Source: JALYYC01 sp963795805 (GTDB lineage Bacteria; Chloroflexota; Dormibacteria; CF-121). From it: DNA of 64,000 bases. Where the stretch lies: the NCBI GenBank assembly GCA_963795805.1, contig CAWCIV010000004.1, positions 682,001 through 746,000 on the forward strand, written 5' to 3'. The notes under the pieces are model-generated. The model was not told where the DNA came from. It did no database searches and saw only the letters and a program-made list of their open reading frames with translations. The translations under genes were made by a program, and so were the position numbers. Of the stretch, positions 50,714 to 58,089 are shown in pieces. Within the stretch, counting starts at the first letter, position 1; each line of letters starts with the position of its first letter.

Positions 50714-51336
50714 TACTGGGTCGTGATCTTCAGCTCGCGGCCGGAGGCGAGCCGTCCAATATTGCTGCGGTGCCGATAAAAGACAAGGCCGCCCAGCACG
50801 ATGCCGAGCAGGATGGTCGACCATCCGACCGGGCGCCAGGCCTGCCAGCCGATCACGTGCAGGCCGACCAGCGTGACGAACGCCACGGACACGGCGGTCA
50901 GGGACGCGAGGGACGCCAGCTTGGTCAACCGGATGACAAAGAACCACGCGAGGGCACTCAGAATCAGGGCCACGGGCGCCAGCACGAGCATCACCCCGCC
51001 CGAGGTCGCCACGCCCTTTCCGCCGCGAAACCCGAGGTAGATCGACCAGGTATGGCCGATGACCGCGGCTAGACCGATCAGCGGTAGCGTGAATTCCGGG
51101 TTGTCGACCGCGACCAGGATGGCGGCCAGGACCGGAATGATGCCTTTCAGGGCGTCGGCAATCAGGGTAAAAGCAAAGGCGCCCGGCCCACCGGCGCGGT
51201 AAACGTTGGCCGCCCCGATATTGCCGCTTCCGAGGCGGCGAACATCCTGGTTTCGGTAGACCTTCATCACCAGCCAGCCAGAGGGGACCGAACCGAGCAG
51301 GTAGCCGAAGGCCAGCAGGGCGAGCACTTTCAGCAT
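50713..51336 (-). CDS. plsY: glycerol-3-phosphate acyltransferase PlsY
   Basis: Membrane acyltransferase of 207 residues using acyl-phosphate to make lysophosphatidic acid, the first step of phospholipid synthesis. GYLLGSVPSGWLV, RRLGSGNIGAANVYR, ADALKGIIPV and GFRGGKGVATSGG are the conserved PlsY motifs; about six transmembrane segments. ATG 51336. With the pgsA-like gene on the other strand nearby, phospholipid functions cluster here. Confidence 0.95.
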   Translation of the reverse strand: MLKVLALLAFGYLLGSVPSGWLVMKVYRNQDVRRLGSGNIGAANVYRAGGPGAFAFTLIADALKGIIPVLAAILVAVDNPEFTLPLIGLAAVIGHTWSIYLGFRGGKGVATSGGVMLVLAPVALILSALAWFFVIRLTKLASLASLTAVSVAFVTLVGLHVIGWQAWRPVGWSTILLGIVLGGLVFYRHRSNIGRLASGRELKITTQ

Positions 51337-51384
51337 GGGGCATCCTCGCGGACGCCACTCACTATAACCCCAGTTTCCGGACTT

Positions 51385-52515
51385 TCAGCTATTCTCGCGG
51401 TGGACCACCGAGCGTGGCAATTCGAGATTGAACTCGCTGCCCATCCCCTTCCGGCTGTTGACGCCGACCTGGCCCCCATGGGCCAGCGCGACCTGCCGAA
51501 CCATGTAGAGGCCGATGCCCATCCCCACCAGGTGTCGATTCTCCTCCGTCTCGATCAAGGCGAACCGGCTAAAGAGGCTCCGCAGGTCGGTTGCCGAAAT
51601 CCCGAAGCCATCGTCGAGCACACTGACTTGCCAACTGCCCGGCGTGGGATTGATGGTGACGTCGATCCGGCCCGTCGGTCCGGGGCGAAATCGGACGGCA
51701 TTATCAAGGAGCTCCTTGATGGCGAGCTGGAGCCAGGCGGCATTGCCGCGTAGCGGCGCGCGCGGTTGGGCGAATTCCAGCTCGATGGCGAGATCGGGAA
51801 AGCGACGTTGGAGCTCCTGAATGATGGGTAGGACCAGCTCGATCAGGTCGACCGCGTCGGTCGGCAGCTCCGGCCCGAGCTCATCGAGCCGGGCCACGAG
51901 CGCCAGGTCCGTGATCAGGCGGCTGAGTTGTTTCGCCTTCTCGTAGATCCTCGCGCCGGCCAGCTGCTGATTCTCGACCGTCAGGCCGCCCTGCGCCAGC
52001 ATTGATGCATAGCCGTGGATCACGCCCAGTGGTGTCCGTAATTCGTGAGCAGCCAGATTCAGAAACTCCGTCTTTGTGGCATTGATTTCGAGCAGCCGGG
52101 ACAGATCGGGCCCCTCGGGCGGCTCGGCGCTTCCAACCAGGCCGATGAGCAGATGGTCCACCCCTCGATCCGAGCCCTGGAGCGGACGGATCGACCACTG
52201 CCAGAGGCGGCTCCCGATGACGACCGATGACTCGGCGGCGCGTTCCGACCGGGCGACAGCGCGGTACGGCCGGGGATCGGAGAGGGGGTGCGGGGCCGGC
52301 GTCAGCTCGACGATCGAGCGCCCGATCGTATCGGGAGCCGGCCGCCCCAGGACGGCGGCCATCAGGTCGTTTAGGGTCAGGATCCGTAAATCGATGGCGT
52401 GAACCACCGCGACCGGGATTGGGATCGCCTGGATCACCTCGGTGACCGGCGTCACGAACCGCTCGGACAAGGCCGTTTCGAGGAGTTGTGCGATCGCTTC
52501 GGAACGGCGGTCCAT
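51385..52515 (-). CDS. PAS-domain sensor histidine kinase, soluble
   Basis: A 376-residue kinase without transmembrane segments. A PAS-like domain (about 25-135; IPIPVAVVHAIDLRILTLND) precedes HisKA with LNLAAHELRTPLGVIHGYA (phosphoacceptor His) and a HATPase domain with KELLDNAVRF, LDDGFGI and GMGIGLYMVRQ. No response regulator is adjacent, so it is an orphan here. ATG 52515 is chosen over TTG 52554, which would overlap the promoter of the divergent thioesterase gene. Confidence 0.88.
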   Translation of the reverse strand: MDRRSEAIAQLLETALSERFVTPVTEVIQAIPIPVAVVHAIDLRILTLNDLMAAVLGRPAPDTIGRSIVELTPAPHPLSDPRPYRAVARSERAAESSVVIGSRLWQWSIRPLQGSDRGVDHLLIGLVGSAEPPEGPDLSRLLEINATKTEFLNLAAHELRTPLGVIHGYASMLAQGGLTVENQQLAGARIYEKAKQLSRLITDLALVARLDELGPELPTDAVDLIELVLPIIQELQRRFPDLAIELEFAQPRAPLRGNAAWLQLAIKELLDNAVRFRPGPTGRIDVTINPTPGSWQVSVLDDGFGISATDLRSLFSRFALIETEENRHLVGMGIGLYMVRQVALAHGGQVGVNSRKGMGSEFNLELPRSVVHRENS

Positions 52516-52542
52516 CTCGAAAGTTGCCTCCAGATCGGCTGC

Positions 52543-52548
52543 TAGACT
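52543..52548 (+). promoter_or_regulatory. -10 box before the thioesterase gene (TAGACT)
   Basis: TAGACT ends 11 bases before the GTG at 52560, so the leader would be about 4-5 bases. No Shine-Dalgarno. Confidence 0.35.
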
Positions 52549-52559
52549 GGTCAACGCTC

Positions 52560-53033
52560 GTGGCTGACCGCGACAGACTCAATGATGAAAGCACATATCA
52601 GCGCTGCTTTGCCTGTGGGCCTCGAAACGAGAGCGGGCTGAAGCTGGTCTTCCGCCGCGAAGGCGACCGTATCGTCGCCGACTTCACCCCGTCGACGGCG
52701 CAGCAGGGCTTCCCGGGCGTGCTGCATGGCGGCATCATCGCCACGCTCCTCGACGAGACGATGGGTCGGACCGGGGCGCTTCGGCAGGAGTGGCTGATGA
52801 CTGGCAAGCTCGATATCCGCTACCGGAAACCTGCCCCGATCGACCAACCGATGCGCGTCTGGGCCGAGATCGCTCGCGAACGGGACGGCGCCATCGATGC
52901 CGTGGGAGCCGTTGAGCTGGCCGACGGCGCGGTCGTCGCCGATGCGCGGGGCATGTTCCTGCGGCTCCCAGAGGCGGTGGCGGCCGAGACCCTCGCGCGC
53001 TACCCGGAGTTCCTCAACTACTGGCAAGTCTAG
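52560..53033 (+). CDS. hotdog-fold thioesterase (PaaI-like)
   Basis: A 157-residue hotdog-fold protein. RCFACGPRNESGLKL at the N-terminus, then the catalytic-helix region GFPGVLHGGIIATLLDETMG, place it in the PaaI/4-hydroxybenzoyl-CoA thioesterase-like group; substrates are usually acyl-CoA. It is followed after two bases by an acyl-CoA dehydrogenase gene, which supports a role in CoA-thioester metabolism. GTG 52560 is the first start after the promoter. Confidence 0.85.
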   Translation: MADRDRLNDESTYQRCFACGPRNESGLKLVFRREGDRIVADFTPSTAQQGFPGVLHGGIIATLLDETMGRTGALRQEWLMTGKLDIRYRKPAPIDQPMRVWAEIARERDGAIDAVGAVELADGAVVADARGMFLRLPEAVAAETLARYPEFLNYWQV

Positions 53034-53035
53034 GG

Positions 53036-54184
53036 GTGCGCCGGTCCCATCTCTTTACGGCCGAGCACGAGGAATTCCGAACGACGGTCCGTCGGTTCAT
53101 CGACAAGGAGATCCGTCCCAACATCGATGCCTGGGAGGAAGCGCAGCAATTCCCGCGTGAGCTGTTCAAGCGCTGCGCCGCCCTCGATCTGCTTGGCCTG
53201 AAATACCCTGCCGAGTACGGCGGGAGCGACGCCGGCGGTGTCTACGAGGCCGTCCTCTTCGAAGAGCTCGCGCGCTGCGGCTCCGGTGGCGTGGCGGCAG
53301 GCATCGGGGCCCACATCGCGATCGCGACGCCGCCGATCTTCAACTTCGGCAGCGACGAGCAGCGGCAGCGTTGGCTCAGGCCGGCGATCGCCGGGACGCT
53401 CGTCGCCGCCCTGGGCGTGACCGAGCCGGCGGGCGGGTCGGACATCGCGCACGTGGAGACCCGGGCGGTGCGTGACGGCGACGCGTACGTCGTCAACGGC
53501 ACCAAGACCTTCATCACCAACGGGGTCCAGGCGGACCTGGTCGTGCTCCTCGTCCGCACCACGGCCGAGGGCGGCCACCAGGGGCTTTCCCTACTCGTGG
53601 CCGAGCGCGGAACGCCGGGATTTTCGGTTGGGCGCAAGCTGAACAAGCTTGGCTGGCGCGCCTCCGACACCGCCGAGCTCGTCTTCCAGGATTGCCGGAT
53701 CCCCGTCGCCAACCGCCTGGGCGACGAGAATCGCGGCTTCTACATGGCGGTGGCGAACTTTGAGTGGGAGCGGCTCTGGATCGCATTGGGTGCGGTCGAG
53801 GAAGCGCAGCGCAGCCTCGAGCTGGCGATCGAGTACGCCGGCAACCGCGTCCAGTTTGGCAAGACGCTCAGCTCGATGCAGGTGACGCGGCACAAACTCG
53901 CCGATATGGCGCTTCAGGTCGAGCAGGCGAGGCAGTTGACCTATCACGCCCTCTGGCTCCACGTGCAGCGAACGCCCTGCGTGAGGGAGGTCTCGATGGC
54001 AAAGATTGCCGCCACCGAGGCGAATGTCCGGGTCGCCGACCAGGCCTTGCAGATCCACGGCGGCTACGGGTACATGATGGAGTACCCAATTCAGCGTGCC
54101 TGGCGCGACGCGCGCCTCGGCCCGATCGGAGCCGGGACGAACGAGATCATGCGCGAGATCATCGCCAAGGAACTCGATCTGTAA
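53036..54184 (+). CDS. acyl-CoA dehydrogenase, long-chain/isovaleryl-type active site
   Basis: A 382-residue FAD enzyme. GVTEPAGGSDIA, KTFITNGVQADLV, FGKTLSSMQVTRHKLADM and QIHGGYGYMMEYPIQR are the family signatures. The position used for the catalytic Glu in short/medium-chain enzymes (IYEGT) reads IGAGTNEIMRE; instead the Glu in NFEWERLWIA matches the alternative base location known in long-chain and isovaleryl-CoA dehydrogenases. So it is likely active. GTG 53036. In an operon with the thioesterase and the SRPBCC gene. Confidence 0.93.
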   Translation: MRRSHLFTAEHEEFRTTVRRFIDKEIRPNIDAWEEAQQFPRELFKRCAALDLLGLKYPAEYGGSDAGGVYEAVLFEELARCGSGGVAAGIGAHIAIATPPIFNFGSDEQRQRWLRPAIAGTLVAALGVTEPAGGSDIAHVETRAVRDGDAYVVNGTKTFITNGVQADLVVLLVRTTAEGGHQGLSLLVAERGTPGFSVGRKLNKLGWRASDTAELVFQDCRIPVANRLGDENRGFYMAVANFEWERLWIALGAVEEAQRSLELAIEYAGNRVQFGKTLSSMQVTRHKLADMALQVEQARQLTYHALWLHVQRTPCVREVSMAKIAATEANVRVADQALQIHGGYGYMMEYPIQRAWRDARLGPIGAGTNEIMREIIAKELDL

Positions 54185-54192
54185 TCGTCACC

Positions 54193-54618
54193 GTGGAGCG
54201 CGACGTCACCATCCGCGCGTCTGCGACGGCGATCTTCGAGGCGCTGACCAATTTCGGCCCGGGCTCGCCCTGGTACACGACGGTGAGCGAGGTGCGCATC
54301 GAGCCGCCCGGCCCGATCGCCGAGGGGACGGCGATCACCCAGGTCCGGGACGAGTCGGGCCGCCGTGACCTGACCCGCTACCTGGTCGCCGGCATCGAAC
54401 GGGACCGGAGCCTGACCCTGGAGTCGGTCGGCGTCAGGCCCGCCTCGACGATCCGCTACATCCTCGCCGAGGAGGGACCGGCGGTCAAGCTCACCTGCGC
54501 CATCACCGTGACCACCGCCGGACTCGTCCGCCTCGTCGATTCGCGGCTGCGGCGGGATCTCGATCGGAGGCTGGGCGAGACGCTGGACACCTTCCGGGGT
54601 GTCATGGAGCAGTCCTAG
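54193..54618 (+). CDS. SRPBCC-family (START-like) protein
   Basis: A 141-residue protein of the polyketide cyclase/dehydrase-like SRPBCC fold, with the typical opening VERDVTIRASATAIFEALTNFG and a closing helix RRLGETLDTFRGVMEQS. Such proteins bind hydrophobic ligands; the ligand is unknown. GTG 54193 lies nine bases after the acyl-CoA dehydrogenase stop, so it is probably the third gene of that operon. Confidence 0.8.
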   Translation: MERDVTIRASATAIFEALTNFGPGSPWYTTVSEVRIEPPGPIAEGTAITQVRDESGRRDLTRYLVAGIERDRSLTLESVGVRPASTIRYILAEEGPAVKLTCAITVTTAGLVRLVDSRLRRDLDRRLGETLDTFRGVMEQS

Positions 54619-54670
54619 GACGGTGCCTTCAGGCCTCGCCGGGTCGAGTTTACGCCGAATGCGCGCTGGC

Positions 54671-54676
54671 TAGACT
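54671..54676 (+). promoter_or_regulatory. -10 box of the ChlD-like gene (TAGACT), leaderless
   Basis: TAGACT ends seven bases before the ATG at 54684. No ribosome site; a TTG at 54681 is also possible. Confidence 0.5.
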
Positions 54677-54683
54677 CAAGTTG

Positions 54684-56762
54684 ATGCCCTTCGAAGCCAC
54701 GCTGCCGTTCAGTGCCCTGGTCGGCCAGGAGCGGATGAAGCGCGCCCTGCTCCTCAATGCGATTGACCCGGGGATCGGTGGGGTGTTGATCCGAGGTGAC
54801 CGGGGCACCGCGAAATCCTCGGCCGTCCGCGGCCTGGCGCGGCTGCTTCCGGATTATGACGCGGTCGAGGGCTGCCCCTACCGCTGCGATCCCGCCGTGC
54901 CGGCCCGGTACTGCGACGATTGCCGCCGTCGGTCGAAGGACGGACCCCTTCCCGCCATCCGAAAGGCGATGCGGATTGTCGAGCTTCCAATCAACGCCTC
55001 TGAGGATCGCCTGGTGGGCTCGATCGACATCGAGGCGGCCGTCCGTGCCGGCGCTCGACGCTTTCAGCCCGGCGTGCTGGCTGACGCCAACCGGAACATC
55101 CTGTACGTCGACGAGGTCAACCTCCTCGACGATCACCTGGTGGACGTTCTGCTGGATGCCGCCGCGATGGGGGTCAACGTGGTCGAGCGCGAGGGCATCT
55201 CGGTCGTCCATCCCTCGCATTTCATCCTGGTTGGCACCATGAATCCCGAGGAGGGCGAGTTGCGCCCACAGTTGCTCGACCGGTTCGGACTGTGCGTCGA
55301 CGTCGAGACCATCACCGACATCGACGACCGCCTTCGCGTGATGGAACTGGAGCGCGACTTCCTGGACGATGCGCAGCAGGTCAGGCGGCGCTCGGTGAGG
55401 CCCGAACGTGAGCTTCAATCGGCCCTCGAAGCGGCCCGAGGCCGCCTGCCATCGGTCGAGCTTCCGATCGCGGTCCGCGCCCTGATCGCGCAATTGTGCC
55501 TGGACGGGTCGGTCGCCGGGCATCGCGCCGATCTGGTGGTCGCCCGGACGGCCCGCGCCATCTGCGCACTCCGGGGCGGCTCGGCGGTCGAGCTCGAGGA
55601 CGTCCTCGAGGCGATGGAACTCGGCCTCGCGCACCGGCGGCGCGAGCAGGCTGGCGATCGGCAGGTCCAGGCGCAGGAACTCGCCGTTCGCGCCGCGGAG
55701 CAACTGTCCCAGATTAAGACCACCATGCCAACCGAAAATGGCCAGGCTGTGCAGGGGGAGGCGACCCAGAGCGAAGGTGCGGGCGGGGGGGAGGCCACTG
55801 AGGGATGGACCACCTCCCGGTCGGAGGAGTCCCAGGCCATTGAGGCGACCGAGGCGGACCCGGAGACACTTATCCGGTTGCCAACCTTCAACATCAAGAA
55901 GCTCGACCTTCCTCGGGAGCGGCAGGCGCGGCGAGCGGCCGGCAAACGCACCAGTACGAAAAGCGAAACGAAGCGTGGACGCTACGTTCGCAGTGCCGAG
56001 GCCGAGAAGGTCACCGACCTCGCGTTCGACGCGACGGTTCGGGCAGCAGCGCCCTACCAGGCGAGTCGCCGCCAGGCTTCCGTCGTCGATGGGCCCGGCC
56101 TGCAACTGGAGCGCCAGGACCTACGCCAGAAAGTCCGGGAGCGCAAGACCGGCAATCTGATCGTCTTCGTCGTCGACGCGAGCGCCTCGATGGACGCCGA
56201 GCAACGGATGCTCGCGACCAAGGGCGCCATCCTGTCGCTTCTGCGCCACGCCTATGTGCGCCGCGACAAGGTGTCGTTGGTGGCCTTCAGCGGCCGCACC
56301 GCTCGCGTCGTTCTCCGGCCGACGTCGAGCGTCGACCTGGCCGAACGCCGCCTGGAGCGGCTGAACATCGGCGGGACGACTCCATTGACGCACGGACTGA
56401 TGACGGCGCTCAAGTTGATCAAGACGGAGCGCCTCCGCGATCCGCGTGTCTACCCCTTGATCGTGCTGATCAGCGATGGCCGCGGCAACATCAGCCTCTT
56501 CGGCGAGGAACCCTTGCTCGAGGCGCAGCGCGCCGCCGCCCAGATCAAGCAGGAGGGGATCCGGGCGATGGTGATCGACTCGACCCGTGACTTCGGAAGC
56601 CAGCCCGGCCATCCGCGGAGCCGGGTCACCAGCCTGTACGGCGCTTATGCCTTCAACGTCTGCGCGGATCTCGCCAATCGCCTCGGCGGCCGCTACTACG
56701 GTCTTTTCGATCTCTCCCAGGCCTCCATCGTCGATACCGTGCAGCGTGAGATGCTTAGGTGA
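54684..56762 (+). CDS. ChlD/BchD-like AAA+ and VWA chelatase subunit
   Basis: A 692-residue protein. An N-terminal AAA+ ATPase (about 1-330) has Walker A RGDRGTAKSSA, Walker B ILYVDEVNLLDDH and arginine-finger region NPEEGELRPQLLDRFG. A Cys quartet (GCPYRCDP, RYCDDC) is inserted after Walker A, a possible zinc knuckle. An acidic, low-complexity linker (about 340-400) leads to a C-terminal VWA domain with MIDAS motif VVDASASMD. This is the layout of the D subunit of Mg- or cobalto-chelatases, here with an apparently complete ATPase. The companion I subunit follows with a four-base overlap. No large H/CobN subunit is nearby. Confidence 0.9.
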   Translation: MPFEATLPFSALVGQERMKRALLLNAIDPGIGGVLIRGDRGTAKSSAVRGLARLLPDYDAVEGCPYRCDPAVPARYCDDCRRRSKDGPLPAIRKAMRIVELPINASEDRLVGSIDIEAAVRAGARRFQPGVLADANRNILYVDEVNLLDDHLVDVLLDAAAMGVNVVEREGISVVHPSHFILVGTMNPEEGELRPQLLDRFGLCVDVETITDIDDRLRVMELERDFLDDAQQVRRRSVRPERELQSALEAARGRLPSVELPIAVRALIAQLCLDGSVAGHRADLVVARTARAICALRGGSAVELEDVLEAMELGLAHRRREQAGDRQVQAQELAVRAAEQLSQIKTTMPTENGQAVQGEATQSEGAGGGEATEGWTTSRSEESQAIEATEADPETLIRLPTFNIKKLDLPRERQARRAAGKRTSTKSETKRGRYVRSAEAEKVTDLAFDATVRAAAPYQASRRQASVVDGPGLQLERQDLRQKVRERKTGNLIVFVVDASASMDAEQRMLATKGAILSLLRHAYVRRDKVSLVAFSGRTARVVLRPTSSVDLAERRLERLNIGGTTPLTHGLMTALKLIKTERLRDPRVYPLIVLISDGRGNISLFGEEPLLEAQRAAAQIKQEGIRAMVIDSTRDFGSQPGHPRSRVTSLYGAYAFNVCADLANRLGGRYYGLFDLSQASIVDTVQREMLR

Positions 56763-57799
56763 CGATGGAGCGATTCACCTACCCGTTCAGCGCCATCGTC
56801 GGCCAGGACAAGATGAAGCTCGCGCTCATCTTGAACGCGATCCATCCGGCGATCGGCGGCGTCCTGATCCGGGGCGAGAAAGGCACCGGGAAGTCGACGG
56901 CCGTTCGCGCCCTGGCCCGCCTCCTGCCGGAGCAGACCGTGGTCGCGGATTGTCTCTACCGATGCGATCCCGACGCGAAGGAAGCGCTCTGCTCCGATTG
57001 CCGCGAGCGGGTCGACCGCGGGGAGACCCTGCCGCGAGCGCGCCGGCGCATGCGGGTGGTCGAGTTGCCCATCAACGCCTCCGAGGATCGCGTCGTAGGC
57101 GCGATCGACATCGAAGCCGCGATCAAGAGCGGCGAGCGCAAATTCGAGCCAGGCGTCCTGGCCGAGGCGAACCGGAACATTCTCTACGTCGATGAGGTCA
57201 ACCTGCTCGACGACCACCTGGTCGACGTGCTGCTGGACGCCGCCGCGATGGGCGTCAACGTGGTCGAGCGGGAAGGCATCTCCATCTGGCACCCGGCGCG
57301 CTTCATCCTGGTCGGCACCATGAATCCGGAGGAAGGCGACCTGCGGCCGCAGCTGCTTGATCGCTTCGGATTGGCCGTTGACGTCGAAGGGATCAAGGAC
57401 ATCGGGCAGCGGGTCCAGATCGTCGAGCGTCGCGAAGAGTGGGAAACGGATCCGGCCGGGTTCAGCCAGCGCTTTGCTGGTGAGGACGAGCAGATCGGCG
57501 ACCGGATCGCCGATGGCATCGTCCGCTTTCCAAAGGTGACCATGCCGGTGGCGATCCTGCGGGGCCTCGCCGAGCTGAACGTGAGCCTCCAGGTCGATGG
57601 GCACCGCGCCGACCTCGTCGGCCGAAAGGCAGCCCAGGCGCTCGCGGCCTATCGAGGTGTGGGCGAAGTCGGCGTGAGCGAGGTGAACGAGGTGGCCGAC
57701 ATGGTCCTGGCGCATCGGGTCAAGGCCGGCGGCCGCCGCGAACTGGGCGCGATCAGCCAGGCTCAATCGACGACCGTCTCTCGAGCGTCCAGAAGCTAA
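56759..57799 (+). CDS. ChlI/BchI-like AAA+ chelatase subunit
   Basis: A 346-residue AAA+ ATPase: YPFSAIVGQDKMKLALI, Walker A IRGEKGTGKSTAVRAL, Cys quartet (DCLYRCDP, ALCSDCRER), Walker B ILYVDEVNLLDDHLVDVLLDAAAMG, then TMNPEEGDLRPQLLDRFG. Nearly the same blocks occur in the preceding ChlD-like protein, so the pair forms an I-D motor. In Mg- and cobalto-chelatase the pair remodels a large porphyrin-binding subunit. That subunit is absent here, so the target metal is unknown. GTG 56759 overlaps the previous stop; an ATG at 56765 is equally possible. Confidence 0.92.
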   Translation: MTMERFTYPFSAIVGQDKMKLALILNAIHPAIGGVLIRGEKGTGKSTAVRALARLLPEQTVVADCLYRCDPDAKEALCSDCRERVDRGETLPRARRRMRVVELPINASEDRVVGAIDIEAAIKSGERKFEPGVLAEANRNILYVDEVNLLDDHLVDVLLDAAAMGVNVVEREGISIWHPARFILVGTMNPEEGDLRPQLLDRFGLAVDVEGIKDIGQRVQIVERREEWETDPAGFSQRFAGEDEQIGDRIADGIVRFPKVTMPVAILRGLAELNVSLQVDGHRADLVGRKAAQALAAYRGVGEVGVSEVNEVADMVLAHRVKAGGRRELGAISQAQSTTVSRASRS

Positions 57800-57811
57800 G
57801 GAGGGTCCATC

Positions 57812-58021
57812 ATGGCCGTAGTCGATGCCGGCACCTGTCTTGGTTGTAAGAGTCCGCTGCAGTCGCTCGGGGTCGAGCACTTTCGTGTTGGCGGCGTCAG
57901 CGGTGGCTGGCGGATGTTGATGGGGAGCTGGGCTGAGATGAGTGAGGGCATCCTCGACGTCGAGCTGCTCGCCTGTCGGAACTGCCGCCGCATCGAGCTG
58001 CGCGTCCCCGAACGTCGATAG
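57812..58021 (+). CDS. small double-CxxC zinc-ribbon protein
   Basis: A 69-residue protein with two CxxC pairs, GTCLGCKSPL at the N-terminus and LACRNCRRIEL at the C-terminus, separated by about 40 residues. AAGGAGG lies nine bases before the ATG, so it is translated with a normal leader in the chelatase operon. No named family. Possibly a zinc sensor or an accessory to the chelatase pair; this is inferred from position only. Confidence 0.75.
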   Translation: MAVVDAGTCLGCKSPLQSLGVEHFRVGGVSGGWRMLMGSWAEMSEGILDVELLACRNCRRIELRVPERR

Positions 58022-58077
58022 ACGTTTGAAGCCACTCGCAGGTTCTACTCCACCAGTCCATATGTCGGATCGGCAGA

Positions 58078-58083
58078 TAAACT
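58078..58083 (+). promoter_or_regulatory. -10 box of lepA (TAAACT), leaderless
   Basis: TAAACT ends six bases before the GTG at 58090. The 68-base gap has no Shine-Dalgarno. Confidence 0.5.
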
Positions 58084-58089
58084 CCCTAC

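Noticed and set aside
50714..51358. N-terminal extension of the PanE-like frame to 571 codons
   Set aside because: It runs through plsY on the same strand in another frame and lacks similarity; GTG 50713 begins the Rossmann domain.
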